Shown here piece by piece: positions 47,836 through 59,500 of a stretch of 64,000 nucleotides of DNA. Positions within the stretch are counted from its first letter, which is position 1, and each line of letters opens with the position of its first letter. This DNA comes from Cinclus cinclus (lineage: Eukaryota; Chordata; Aves; Passeriformes; Cinclidae). The notes beneath the pieces are model-generated. The model made no database searches and was not told the DNA's origin. It saw nothing but the letters and a program-made list of their open reading frames with translations. The DNA lies in NCBI RefSeq assembly GCF_963662255.1, contig NC_085051.1:56087101-56151100 (forward strand), given 5' to 3'. The position numbers were made by a program, and so were the translations under genes.

Positions 47836-49331
47836 CCTTCTGCAGAGTGTGCTGCCAATAAGTTTATGAGCTGCTCATTGCACTATGCACATCAAAAGCA
47901 GTACTCAGGACAGTGAACAGAACTGAGGAATTCTGAGCTAACAGAATTAAGCACATGGAACAGCAAAACATGTACAAATACAGGTTCTGTTCCTCACTAA
48001 TGGGATGTTACACTGTTTGCCATATTTTACTTTATATTGGTATAACTCTGACCCGCATTCTTTGTTGCCCGCCCTTATTTGCATTTAGAATATTTTAGCT
48101 GGTTTAGTCTAAGAAAATTTAAAGTTTAAAATATCTAAAATACATACAAATCACTCTTCTAAACGTAAGTTACACAACCCTTCTTCTATGACTATGGCAC
48201 AGTACAATCTTAGTTTTGCTTTTTTAAATACAGTTCTGAGGAGTGCAATCGATTTACAGAGGATGACAAATTCTACTGTTCTATGACTTAACATCACGTA
48301 GAATTTCATTTTAAAAGATGTCTTGACTGCTTGATTATAAAATAAAAATGAAGGCATAGCATTAGGGCTGTTGCAGGAAATAATTTCTCAAGCAGCATTA
48401 CTGTCTACTTGAGGGAGAAATACCTGGCTTTGGAGGTCAGCAGAAATGGATGCAGGGGTAAAACAGGTCAGCAAGATTGTGAATAGATCAAACTAAAAAA
48501 GCATTTGTATTGGCACCTGTAAACAGAAATGGGGTCTGTGACAGGCAGGGCAGTAGATGCTGGCATTGTTGAGGCCTTAATTTTAGTAATGTCCAGTCTT
48601 GGGTGCTACAGGTTAAAACAAAAAAACAAAAAAAAACAAAAAAAAAAACAAACAAACAAAAAAAAAGTGAATGATTTTGAGACAACACAAGAAAAAGACA
48701 TAAGCATCTTAAAAGATTTAAAACTGTGCCACACCAGGAAGGACTGAAGGGAAGTGAAATTGCTTTGTCTATAAGTAAAAAAAAAATATAGGGGAGACAT
48801 ATATTGTGTGATATAAAGAGGCATTTTGAGAGATGAGAGGCAAAACTGCTCACATCCATTACAGTTATACTTCAGTTACAGTGGCTATGAGCTTTTAACT
48901 AGTATTCCAGGTTCCTCAATGGGAGCTGGACCAGGGAACTGGCTGAAAATTAGCAGTTTTGCAAGTAGTTTTGACAACAGCTTACATGACTTTAAATGAA
49001 GTCTGACACAGTCTCACTTCCTCTGTTATGCCAAAATCTGAGTCAGGAAGCTGAGTAGGATAACAACTAGATACCCTTTGCAGGGTTAGTAATGTTGAGA
49101 GGGTTCAGTACCTGCACAAACAGGAGGGATGTGAATGACCCACCAAAGCAACCATCTCTCAAACTTCCTTTGAGCTAATTTCCTTAAAAAAAAGACTGTA
49201 CGTCAGAAGGATTTGGTTGTATCAGCATAGGAGGGCTGCTACTCATAGACATGAACTTTTTTTTCCTGCCAGAAATACAGGTGAAATGGTGGAGCACGTT
49301 TTAAAACATAACATTTATATTAACACCATTA
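47836..49331. other. Intergenic DNA
   Basis: AT-rich, with an A-rich low-complexity tract at about 48616-48666 (A runs broken by single C). No gene recognised. Confidence 0.5.
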
Positions 49332-49740
49332 CAGAATCACACAATCAGTCAGGTTGGAAGAGACCTCTGAGACTGAGTCCAACCTATGAATGACTGAACA
49401 CCACCTTGTCAACCAGACCATGGCACATCCAGTCCCTCCAGGGACAGTAACTCCACCAATCTCCCTGGGCATCCCATTCCAGTGCCTAATCACCCTTCCT
49501 GTACAGAAATTCTTTCTCACATCCAACCTAAACCTCTCCTGGCTCCCTGACATCCCCGACTGTATCCCTTCTGTCACTTGTAGTCTGAGAGAGAAGAGAC
49601 TGAACCCTTGGCTACAGCCTCCTTTCAGGGAGTTGCAGAGCACTAAAATCACCCCTGAGCCTCCTCTTTTCCAGACTAAACATCCCCAGCTCCCTCAGCT
49701 GCTCCTCAGAGGACTTGTGCGCTGCAGACCCTTGCCCAGC
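49332..49740 (-). mobile_element. CR1 LINE 3' fragment
   Basis: Reverse CR1 tail (CAGAATCACACAATCAGTCA), then AGGTTGGAAGAGACCTCTGA, CCTGGCTCCCTGACATCCC and CCTCTTTTCCAGACTAAACA. About 400 bp, ending some 200 bp before the PPP2R5E CpG island. Confidence 0.92.
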
Positions 49741-50368
49741 TTCGTTACCCTATAGCCACTGGATATATTATGGGAAAACACTCAACAAACAAACCAGAAT
49801 CCTCAAACACCAAGCCACCAGGTAGATAAATTTAAGCAAAATTTAGATATACTTGGGGAAAAAAAAAAAAAAAAGTGATGCAGACAGCGATCACACACTG
49901 GGCTAAGAAACCCAAGGGTGCAGAGCTGCAGCAGAGAAGAGTGAGGGAAGCAGCCGCTGCTTCCCAAAGGACGGGCCTGCCGGGCCGGTCCCTCCGGCTG
50001 CTCCCGGCGCGGCCGCTCGCCCGCAGTCCGCCCCGGGAAGCGGCTCTGTGTCCCCCGAGAGGGTCCCACGGGGCTTTACCTCAGCCTGAGCGCGGTTTCC
50101 CCTCAGCAGCGCCGGGTTTTACTGCTCAGCCGACGGGCCCGCCGCTCGCCCGGGCGAGGGATGCGATCGACGCGCGGGCGAGAGCGGCGAGGGACGCGCG
50201 GGGCTGCCCGGGGAGGGGGCGGCCCTTTCCCGGCGGTCCCGGCGGCCAAGGCGGCTCCGGGCGCCACTGAGGCGGCGCGTCCCGGCGGCGGCTCCGGTGG
50301 GCGGTCGGGGGGCGGTGGCAGCAGCGCGCTCGGTTGTGAGCGAGAGCGAGTGCGTGCGAGCGAGTGCC

Positions 50369-50386
50369 ATGGCCGGAGCCCGCTGA
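50369..50386 (+). promoter_or_regulatory. Five-codon upstream ORF in the PPP2R5E leader
   Basis: ATG in a near-ideal Kozak context (GCCATGG) reads Met-Ala-Gly-Ala-Arg then TGA. It lies about 480 bases upstream of the exon 1 donor. Its effect would be reinitiation-dependent control of PPP2R5E; this is inference. Confidence 0.4.
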
Positions 50387-50597
50387 GAGCCACAATAGGA
50401 GCGAGACCCCGACGCCCACCGGGATCCCCCCGTTCGCTCTCCCCCGCGCCAGCCGCCGGCGGAATAGCGGCGCTCCCCGCCCTGCCCGGCGCTGCTCACC
50501 GCGCCTCCCCCCCCCCCCCCACCCCTCCGCGCCCGCCGCTCCTCCTCGGCTCGGCTCGGCTCGGCTCCCTCCCGCCTCGCAGGGCCCTTCTCCGGGA

Positions 50598-50603
50598 ATG
50601 TGA
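50598..50603 (+). promoter_or_regulatory. Start-stop element (ATGTGA) in the PPP2R5E leader
   Basis: An ATG immediately followed by TGA, with A at -2 and G at -3 (GGAATGTGA). Start-stop elements are known to stall initiating ribosomes. It is functional only if it lies within the mature leader. Confidence 0.4.
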
Positions 50604-50868
50604 AGAGGCAGCAGCACCGCAGGCAGCGGGGAGTGCACGGGACTGAGCGGAGCCGCCCGCGCCTGATCCCGCCGCCGACGCCGCCCTGCGCCGGGGAGGC
50701 CGCGCTGCCGCCGAGGCCGAGGCCTACAGGGCTCCTGCGCCGCCGCGGCAGCGACCGAGCCCGGCGAGAACCGCACTCGGGCCGCCGCCGCCGCCAGGCA
50801 TCGGCCGCGCTCCGCCAAGGCCGCCGCCGCCTCCCTCCGTCTCCGGCTTCTCTACCAGGCGCGTCAAG

Positions 50869-53422
50869 GTAACTCCATCGCCGGCCCGGCGGTGCGGGAG
50901 GAGGTGCGGGGGGCTGCGGGAGGACATGTTCCAGCTGCGGAGATCCCGTCTGGAAATGACAGCCGGGAGCGGATAATTGCGCCTCTGCTCCCTTCCCCGC
51001 CGATATCCGTCGGTATTTTCACTTCTCTCCCCCCCCGGCCCTCCCCCCCCCCCCCCACCCCCGGGACCGGCGGATCTGATGAGCGTGGCTTCGTATTTAG
51101 CAAAATACTCGGGGAATACTCGGGGAGCGGTGGCCGGGTTTGCAGCTTTCCCCCTCGCACACAATAAATAATCTCGGGCTTTATTCCCCCCGCCCCCCCT
51201 CCCCCCCGCTGTCGCTGGAAACAGAGTATTTCCCTGTGATAGTGTATGCAGGGCAGCGAATGTTCATTTGGAGAGACGAAAAAAGATCAGTGTTTACTGT
51301 AAGGTTGTTAGGCTGGATGTAGTCTTGTTGAATTAGAATTAGATTTTAATAATTTATAAAGCAGGTTAGGGAAACTGTTACTAAATTTACAGCAGAGAAG
51401 TGTCAGTAAAGCTCCTTGCTGACACAATGATCCTGCAGTTTAAGTGATCTACTTTAGTCGCTGTCCATTATTATTATTATTATTATTTTTTGCAATTTAA
51501 TTTAGGAAGAGTGTGCAAACATTTCTGCAGGGATGGTTACACTTTAATGATGCACGTGATGAGGAGGGGAGGCTTTCTGATGAGATGGGGCCAAACCGAT
51601 GTGTAGGGGATATATTTTTGCTGATATTTTCAGAATTTGGTTTATGTAACAGGTAACTTTGTGTGTTTTTTGGCCGGCTGTTGAAATCTTAAAAGTGGGT
51701 TACTAAAGTACAGGCCATTCTATTCCAGTTTATCTGACTTTTTTATTTATTAGTCTTGGCTGGGCCCTGAATGCCCTGGTGATGGTGGCATATTTTTTTT
51801 CACCCAGATGATAAACAAGACCAGTTTAAGGTATGGGTTCATGTTGCTGATAGTATATTATATTTAGAAAGCCTAAGCTGGTAGTGAAAGAATACCTCAG
51901 GAGAAATCAGAAAGATGGAATAGGGTTTTTTTTATTATTGTAATGCCAGCTGCACAATTCAGCTTTTGGGTGCTGCACATGCTTCCTTGAAGAAGCTGTT
52001 GAGTTTATACTCAATTTTTGATAGATTCAGTGCACCTATACGTAATTTTGCATTAAATAGTTCTTATCTTTTGGAGCTTGTTTACACTGTTGCAACAAAT
52101 CATGCTTTCGAAAGCTTTTCTTACAAAAGACAAACCCAAATAATGCCTGTTTCAGTGGATTTGGTGATCTGTGAAGCACACGAGTAACCAGACAGTTTAG
52201 TAAAAATAATAAGTACTCGAAAGTGTTCTGTATTGCTGTGGAATCAACTTCTTGTGGCACACGAGACATTGGGGATGAGTAATGCTTTCCAAGGACTCGT
52301 TCTAAGACCCTGGTCCTGCCGGGTGTCCCTCCTGGCCGAAATCAACAGAGCTGCCCTCGTTAATGGTCTTGTCATTAATGCAGATGAGGCTGCTGATTTC
52401 AGTGGAGCTGCCCATGCTGGTGGGGTTAACTGTGCACCGAGCTGCTTGTAACATGTAGGCCTGAGTTCCTCCTCTCTCCTCTCCCTTGAGTATTACTCAT
52501 GTGTTTCATCAAGCTCTGATGGGCCTTTTTCACAGACAGGACCAGACTGGTAAATAAAACAGCTGGATGCATTAATTCAGTGTTTGCTAGTGGTACAGAA
52601 TCAGCTGCAGGTGTACCACCAAGGCAGGTTTTGTAGGAAGAAGCAATGCCTACTGCTTAGGCCAGTTGAAGTTGGGAAACAAACAAACTTTTGCTTGCAG
52701 AAGCCTTTTTTGGCTCTCTGCCTCTCTATGCAAACCTTGTCTGTCTCATGCCCTTAGAGCAGTTACAGCTACCACACTGCCAGTCGTCCAGAAATGCCAA
52801 GACATGGAATAACGACATGTAAAGGGACTCACGGGAATGTGACTGAGTATTTCTGAAATGGAGAATAAAGAAGTAATATGTACAGTTTGTCAGTGTTAGT
52901 GAAATTGTGAGACATAGCAGTGCTTTGTACTATACCTTCCTAAATTTGTATAGAATCTTGTATGTAGGTGTGGCAAATAAATGGAATATTTGTTCTGTCC
53001 CGTGTTTTTTGTCCTGTGCATATGGGTGACCTTAATGCCAAGAAACCATCTGTGCCTTTTTGCGTACCCATTTTTTAGCAGAGTGAATTGAAATGACTTT
53101 ATCCCAAAGAATGCATAATTTAAAGCTACAGTCAGGTCTACAGGTGTATGAAGTTCTGAATGCAGTGATGTCAGCATTAGGTCTGAAATTTTTGGCAAAT
53201 GGGAGACACAGATAAAAAAGTAAGCAAGGGGAATTACTACACTAATAATGAAGTTTCACTAAGTTTATTCCATCCATAAAATGGGTTAGATCTCTTTAAC
53301 AGTCTATCTGTGTGAGTTGTCAACAGTAGAGTAGTGCAGGAAGAAGATATTTGGAAAATTTAGGTTAATCTTTACCCGTTTCACTCATTTGGAACGCATT
53401 TTTAACGCGTGCTTTCCTTCAG
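50869..53422 (+). other. PPP2R5E: PPP2R5E intron 1
   Basis: It begins with GTAACT and ends with TGCTTTCCTTCAG. The first 340 bases belong to the CpG island; the rest is AT-rich with a TTA microsatellite at 51468-51488. No additional exon or mobile element was recognised. Confidence 0.8.
51468..51488. repeat. TTA trinucleotide microsatellite
   Basis: About seven TTA/ATT units in PPP2R5E intron 1. Confidence 0.85.
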
Positions 53423-53429
53423 TAGGGAT

Positions 53430-53586
53430 ATGTCCTCAGCACCAACTACTCCTCCATCAGTGGATAAAGTAGACGGATTTTCTCGGAAGTCCGTCAGAAA
53501 AGCCAGACAGAAGAGGTCACAAAGCTCCTCCCAGTTCAGGTCTCAGGGCAAGCCTATCGAGTTAACTCCCCTGCCTCTGCTAAAAG
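53430..53586 (+). CDS. PPP2R5E: Protein phosphatase 2A B56-epsilon regulatory subunit, first coding exon (partial gene)
   Basis: The exon is 53423-53586, with acceptor TTCCTTCAG (AG at 53421-53422) and donor AAAG|GTAAGA. It encodes residues 1-52 plus the first base of codon 53. The peptide begins [16 protein letters not shown], has a basic patch [14 protein letters not shown] (18-31) and ends ELTPLPLLK; as I recall it this is identical to mammalian PPP2R5E. B56 subunits bind the PP2A A/C core and select substrates carrying LxxIxE motifs through a HEAT-like domain encoded by later exons. This N-terminal part lies before that domain and is the variable, isoform-specific region. The next codon should be Asp. 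Later exons are beyond the window. The ATG at 53430 fits the family; an in-frame ATG at 53409 is intronic. Confidence 0.97.
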
Positions 53587-55040
53587 GTAAGACCAAACAC
53601 AGCTTTTAATAAATAAAACAATTTTTGCTCTACAACTATCTTCTAAAATCAAAGCATTCTATTGTCCGGTATTGCAGGGAAGCTTTGCCAGCATTGAGAA
53701 ATGTTTCATGCTGGATATATATGTATTTAAGCTCTGCAAAATGTTTTATCTGTGGCTTGAGGGTGTGGTAATTGTTTGCAATACTTTTGAAAGTTTTTAA
53801 GGCTGATGTTAACCCGTACCATGACTCGAGTTTTCAAGGCTCTCAGGCTTTGTGCGAGTGTGTTCTGGTTTGCGAATCCTCAGCAGGTGACATAAATCAG
53901 CAGTAATTTTGGTAAGAGTAAATAGGCTTGTGAGCAGAAGGAAACTGGTTTTCTGTATCTTTCCTTGGTGTGTGGATCTGCACCCTGACAGTGGTGCCAA
54001 CGGCAGCCCCTACAGCAAGAGAGGAGGTGGGATCCCCTCTTGTACCATTCATGCATGGATGGCTCCCAGGTCGTGCCTTCTGCTGGATTTTGAAATGGAA
54101 AGGTCCCATGAGCTGCAGCCTCCCAAGGGGAAAGGTGCTGCCAGTCTGGTCTTCAGCAAGGCCCTACCGTTTCGAGATCTTGCATATCCCAGTGCTGGTT
54201 GATTTTCTGCTGGCAGATTTAACCTCTAATTTGAGAAGGAAAAATAGGATCCAGCATACTACTCTTAAAAGGATGCCCATATCTCTGTGATACCTTGAAT
54301 GCTTCCCCTGAATTCTAGTTGTCACTGAATTTTGGTACGAATCCAGGGGCCAAAACCACCTCTCAGAATGTCTTGTCTGGTGAGGAAGGGGAAATCACCT
54401 TTCAGAAGTCTTCAACAGTGACTTCTCAAATGGTTTATTTACCTCTCTGTATTTTTTTCATTGCTATTCTTCATTTCTGCCATAAGTAGTGAAAATAGGC
54501 ATGGCTGGTACTGATAATTCTGGAAAATAGGATGTTTAATAGGTTTAATACTGTAGATGTCCCTTTTCTTCTTTTATGGGCAAATATATTCCCCACATTC
54601 TCTCATCTACCTTGTTTGACAAATTTGTTAATCAGGGTATTGAAATATATAATAAATGTGGAACTGTAGTTTGGTTAGTTCTCAACCCCACTTCATAAGG
54701 ATACAGTAGTTGCAAAAGAGAAGCAAACCCCAGCCCCACAAAAAAATCTCTCAATTTAGTGTGTGTCTTTAAATTTAAGTAAAGTAGGATTCTAGGATTA
54801 GTTCCAGTGGAGTTGTCATTAAAATATTGTGGGCTTCTTTCTGTGGCTCCTTGTAAGAATGCACAGGTGGAATATCTTGAGTCAAACTAAAGGTGCATCC
54901 AGCCCCCCTGCACTGTGCCTGGTGATGATTTTTATTCAGTATTTCTCAGGTTAGGGTTGGTTGGTACCATTGGATTTGACTTTGTAGTCTGCAGTGAATA
55001 TTATTTTTGATTCTCTGGGTGATCCTCTGCAGGGCCAATA

Positions 55041-55095
55041 GTTGGACTTCAATGATCTGGTGGGTTTCTTTCAACTTGGGTTATTCCGTGATTCT
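55041..55095 (+). mobile_element. CR1 LINE tail, very short
   Basis: TTGGACTTCAATGATCTGG and TTATTCCGTGATTCT mark the last 55 bases of a CR1 element. Confidence 0.75.
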
Positions 55096-56270
55096 AAAAA
55101 ATTTTGTTCTTTGTTGTTGAACTATTTTGTTGTTTTTTGACAGTATGATAAAGAAGCAAATATTCTTTAAAGTAATTTTAAAGCTCAGTTTTACACTTTT
55201 TCAGGTAATTTTTGATACGCGGGTGTTTGCTTTTTATTTTTATTCCAGTTGCTGCATTTTGGAGGGTGACTGAAGATTATCCTTTGGCTCAAATGATGGG
55301 ATTAGTGGAAAACATTGAGATTTGTATTTGTACAAATGAAGAAATTGATGTTGTGGTTATTCCACTCTGTTCTGCAGTCCCATTCAGGGGGGAAACTAGG
55401 CATGGGCACAAGCATAAGTAAAACAGTGAGAACCTTGCCTTGCAGAAACACAGGTGTGTCCAGGTGTTTAATTTGACTACTGTAGCCAGTCCTGAGGATT
55501 GAGATATAAAACTATAATAAGATAAAATGAACAGATGGGGAGCAGAGAGTGTTGCTGACACATTTATGATTAGTGTCATAATCAGTTACAGTGGTCCAGC
55601 TTCAAATTAAGAATCGGATCCTGGGAGTTAGTTTTCCCTCTTCGCCTTAATTCAGAATCCCAGAGGTGCAGGGATCTACCTGTGCAGATTAATTTTTGGG
55701 ATTTGGACCTAACAATCTCTCTTAGCAGCAGTACTGTTGGTCCCTGCAGAAGGGACACTGGCAGCTAAAAATCATGCTGCTGTTTGGAAATATTCTTGAC
55801 CTACATTAATGTTTGTAACATTCAGGATTGTTAAGTCTGCAAGAAGCAAGGAAATAATTTTCTCCTGTGTTTTCATATTTTTCTTGACCAGTTTCATGAA
55901 AGTCCTGATTATTTTTTTAACTCTTAGGTTTATACTTGCCTTCCAACAAGTGACCAGTCCTATTGCTTCTGTCCAGTAACCATATGATTTCCAATTTTAT
56001 CCTGGAAAATTTTGTCTTTTAAACTGAAATAGAGAAGAGATACCAGCAAAATAGCTTCTTAAAGTCTCAGAAAACTGAACTGAGTTTGGAGATGTATAAT
56101 TGAAAAACTTCCTGTTTTGGGTAAATTTCAAGTTTAATTAAACTTCTTCAGAAATATTTCAGTGTGGGAAATTTTTAGAGGATGTACCTCAAATTCATAT
56201 TCATCAGATGTATTTCAGATGCATGATGGAGGGGTTTTGCTTACACAAACATACATGCTATGGTCCCTTC

Positions 56271-56322
56271 TGTGTTTTTTTTTTTTTGTTTGTTTGTTTT
56301 TTTTTCTTTTTTTTTTGTTGTT
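56271..56322. repeat. T-rich low-complexity tract
   Basis: T runs broken by TTTG units, in PPP2R5E intron 2. It produces a Phe-rich open frame that is not a gene. Confidence 0.85.
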
Positions 56323-59300
56323 GTAATGGATATTTTGTATATTGATATTGGCAGGCTGCCTTATCTCGAACAGCACTTTATGGTCTTCAGTATCTTCTGT
56401 GATTACAACAATCATGTATGCAGAAAACTGAGTAACTGCTTGGTCCATTCTTTGCAAGTTTTTGTACTCTGCCTGTCACCATAATGATCTGAGCACCTTC
56501 CAGTAGTGTATTAAGTGACATGACTACACATCTGTCACATCTTATCTGTACTCCTTCCTTTCCCTAGGGGCAGAGTCACATACAGTGAAATGGCTTGTTT
56601 TGGTAGTGTTTTAATGCAGTCTGTTGCCTCCTGTGAGCATCCACGCCTGTATTGCAAAAAACAGATAGATAAACCAGTCTTCTTGTTGTTTACTTTTAAA
56701 CCCAGTATTTTCTCTTTTGTTTCAAGTGTAGAGAACTGGGCTGAGAAGTGCACATGGGAGTTGTGACACAATTGCATTTTGCCTGTGTGCTCTTCCGTAT
56801 GTTTCTCACAGGCATTTTTTTGAAGGTTGCATGTTTTTCCCTGGTGTATCTTGCAGTGCATGATGGATTTTGGCTTTACTTTGAAGAGGCTGCTGGTGTC
56901 ACCTGGGCTGACAGGTGCCTTAGGTAACTGGCTTGTGGCAGAGCAGTCCTGGTGAAGGGCCCTTTTTTGGGATTGAGTAATTCCATCTGTGTGCCTTAGA
57001 TTCCTTCCCAGGTTTGCTAACCAGGTTTGTGGCGTGCCTCAAATCTGTGCTTGTTCTGTAGAGGAAAATAGGATTGTAGATGCATTGGGTAGGTGTATTA
57101 TTTATTGGAGGGCTATTTTGCTTTCATTTTGTATAGCTTCTCTTTTTACTTAGAAGTCTCTAGAGGTGGAACAGCAGGAGTGCAATGTTAGAAAGCATTT
57201 GGCTGGAAAAAGAGTATATTGTAGTGCTGGACATGTGAAAACAGAGCAATTTCAGTATTGCCTGCAAAAGGGGGAGGGGGAGTTCCTTTATGTTTCTGCC
57301 TGGTGTCTGTGGAGGTAGGGGACTGTTCAGAGGATGAAGATGCAGAAATGATTGAAGACATCATATGTCTAAGGAGTTCACATTTAGCATCCTGAGAAAC
57401 TTGGACGTAGCTCACAGTATCATTCCCACTCCCCTTGCCCTCATTACAAGTACAGAAATTAGGCAAAGCAAGCCATCCAAAAGCAAGACTGTTAATTGTT
57501 AAATCATTTGTATCCCGTTTTTGTAATTCAAGGTGTGTTATTTTTCCTGTCATCCTTCCACATTTTTGAGTGATTTAACAAATTAGTGAAGGTTACTTTC
57601 ATGTTCTCTGCAACTATTGTATGTTTTTGTTGAAAAAATTTCAAAGTATGATTTTTATTTTTAGAATTTTTTTCCTTCTTCAAATAAGTGCTCAGAGCAG
57701 AAGTTCTCTTGTCAACAATACCAATTGCTTTGCTACCTCAATATTATGAAATTTATTGAGCTTCTAATACATTTATCAGATAGTTTCCATGGCATTAAAG
57801 AATTGGTGTAGTGGCAACAAAAGAGCATTGCATAGTCAGAAAGGGGAAAATTTCTTTCTGCTTGCTATTTGCTTTTGATCATTATTTCCCTATAGCTGAG
57901 ATTTTATTATAAGCTTTTCTTATTATTCTTATCTATTGGTCAAATGCTGAAGTTCCTAAATAGTAAAAAATCCTAATAATTTGAAAAGACGCTTCACTGA
58001 GAACTGGAAGATGTGCATCTTCTTGTTCAAATACAGTTACTTTTGAATTTTTAAAATATACCTTTATAATGAAAAAAGTCTGGCCTTTTCAGATGTATGG
58101 ATGCCACCTAAAACTCTTCATATGGGAAATAGTTGTGGTTTGAGTTGTAGAAGAAGAAAGGGTGGAGCTTCTATTTTCTGTTGGCTTCCATGGGAGCTGC
58201 CTGCTTATCTTGTCTGTGCTGCTCTTCATTTGAGAAATTTGGAATGTTTTACAGATATCATATATACAAATATCAGTAAACTGTTAATAAAATAGCTAAG
58301 CTAAATGCTTTTTTCTAATATATAAACAGGAATTTAGGGTCATAGTGGTTGTGATTACCCAAAAGAAAATTCAGCTTTATTTACTGATTTAGGAATAGAT
58401 CTTAGGACTCTAATTTATTGCATGAAGGAGACACTGGAACTTGGTTTGAACTTCATGTACATAATCAGGGATGAATCCTGGAACTGCTTCTAGGAATTTT
58501 ATGCCTGTTCTGGTTGATATAAATCTGGTCATAATAGGCCATCTCTGTGTAGGATTTGGGAACAGGGCCACAGTCTCAAAACAAAGAAGGACTTAGCCCA
58601 TGTAGTGTTTTCTGTATGAATTTGTATGGTGTTTTAGTCATAATAAATTTCTTCACTTTCTTTGTGCTCTTGTCAGTTGTTTTTTTTTGTGTATGCACTT
58701 AACTTTCTCTGTAATCTGTTTACATCTGTTGATTGTAGAATATTTTTTCCAATAATCTTGAAGGTTTTTGGTTGGTTGTGAAAAGCATTTATTTAAAGAT
58801 GTTTAGAAAGGTCAATACACTGATTGCCTTTTTTTTTTTTTTTCTTTTTTTTTTTGGTTGCTTGTTACTATCTCCCACATTGGGAATGTAGTTTTTAAAG
58901 GCAACATTTGTAGAGAGAATGGGCAGGTTAAGTAAAAGAAATACCCTCTTAACAGTGTATGAGTGAAAGTGCAGTTGGTGAGGAATTCATTAGCTTACTC
59001 CTGATCTTCTAATGTTTCCAGTCAGTTCTCTGTATTCATTTCTGAGTCTCTCTAGGACTGGCAATTTTCCTATGAAAAGAGTGGTGGTGGGTTATTTTTT
59101 TGTTTTTCTGGGGGAAGATGGTTTGGTTTGGTTTTGTTTAGCTTTGCTTTTGAAGCCTCCAGTGTAATTGTTTTACTTCCGCAATTTCTCAGTCTGGCTT
59201 CTGGAAGTGTTTAGTGATGATGATTCCCACCTTTTCCTTTCCTTTTTTCCTTTTAATAATTTTTAAAGTGAAGTAAGTTGTAATTATGTAAAATGTGTTT

Positions 59301-59365
59301 CTGTACTCTTCACAAGATTGAGTCTAAAATCTTGGTAATTTTCTGCAGGATGTTTAGACTTTACC

Positions 59366-59500
59366 ATAGAATCACAGAGTCACGGAATGGTTTGGGTTGG
59401 AAGGGACCTTAAAGATCATCTTGATCCAACCCCTGCCATGGACAGGAACACCTTCCACAGACCAGGTTGCTCAAAGCTCCATCCAACCTGGCCATCATCA
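59366..59500 (-). mobile_element. CR1 LINE 3' fragment
   Basis: ATAGAATCACAGAGTCACGG, GGTTTGGGTTGGAAGGGACC and CCATGGACAGGAACACCTTC. It is about 135 bp and one of the least diverged CR1 tails in the window. Confidence 0.93.

Larger units (their letters stand above)
50340..50868 (+). other. PPP2R5E: Non-coding first exon of PPP2R5E (5' end approximate)
   Basis: The 3' edge is set by the donor CAAG|GTAACT at 50865-50874. The 5' edge is a guess inside the CpG island. The leader holds ATG triplets: 50369 in a strong context (GTGCCATGG) reading five codons to TGA, and 50598 followed at once by TGA. Both could dampen translation of the main ORF. An alternative ATG at 50161 would open a long GC-rich frame, but only if transcription starts further upstream. 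Confidence 0.6.
49960..51210 (+). promoter_or_regulatory. PPP2R5E: CpG-island promoter of PPP2R5E
   Basis: Extremely GC- and CpG-rich. It has several GC boxes of the GGGGGCGG type (for example near 50213 and 50309), no TATA box, and a short TCGGC repeat (about 50547-50567). Long C runs lie at 50507-50520, 51029-51060 and 51186-51208. It precedes PPP2R5E coding exon 2 by 2.5 kb on the same strand. The transcription start cannot be placed from sequence alone. Confidence 0.88.

Noticed and set aside
50161..50646. 161-codon frame in the PPP2R5E CpG island
   Set aside because: Its Arg/Gly/Ala/Pro-rich composition, several overlapping frames on both strands and absence of any domain are typical of CpG-island sequence.
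50126..50818. 230-codon minus-strand frame in the PPP2R5E CpG island
   Set aside because: Same reason: high GC removes stops, and there is no independent evidence for an antisense gene.
58092..58295. Candidate PPP2R5E exon 3 after TTTTCAG
   Set aside because: The reading after the AG (ATGTATGGATGCC) does not encode the expected Val-Pro-Ser continuation.
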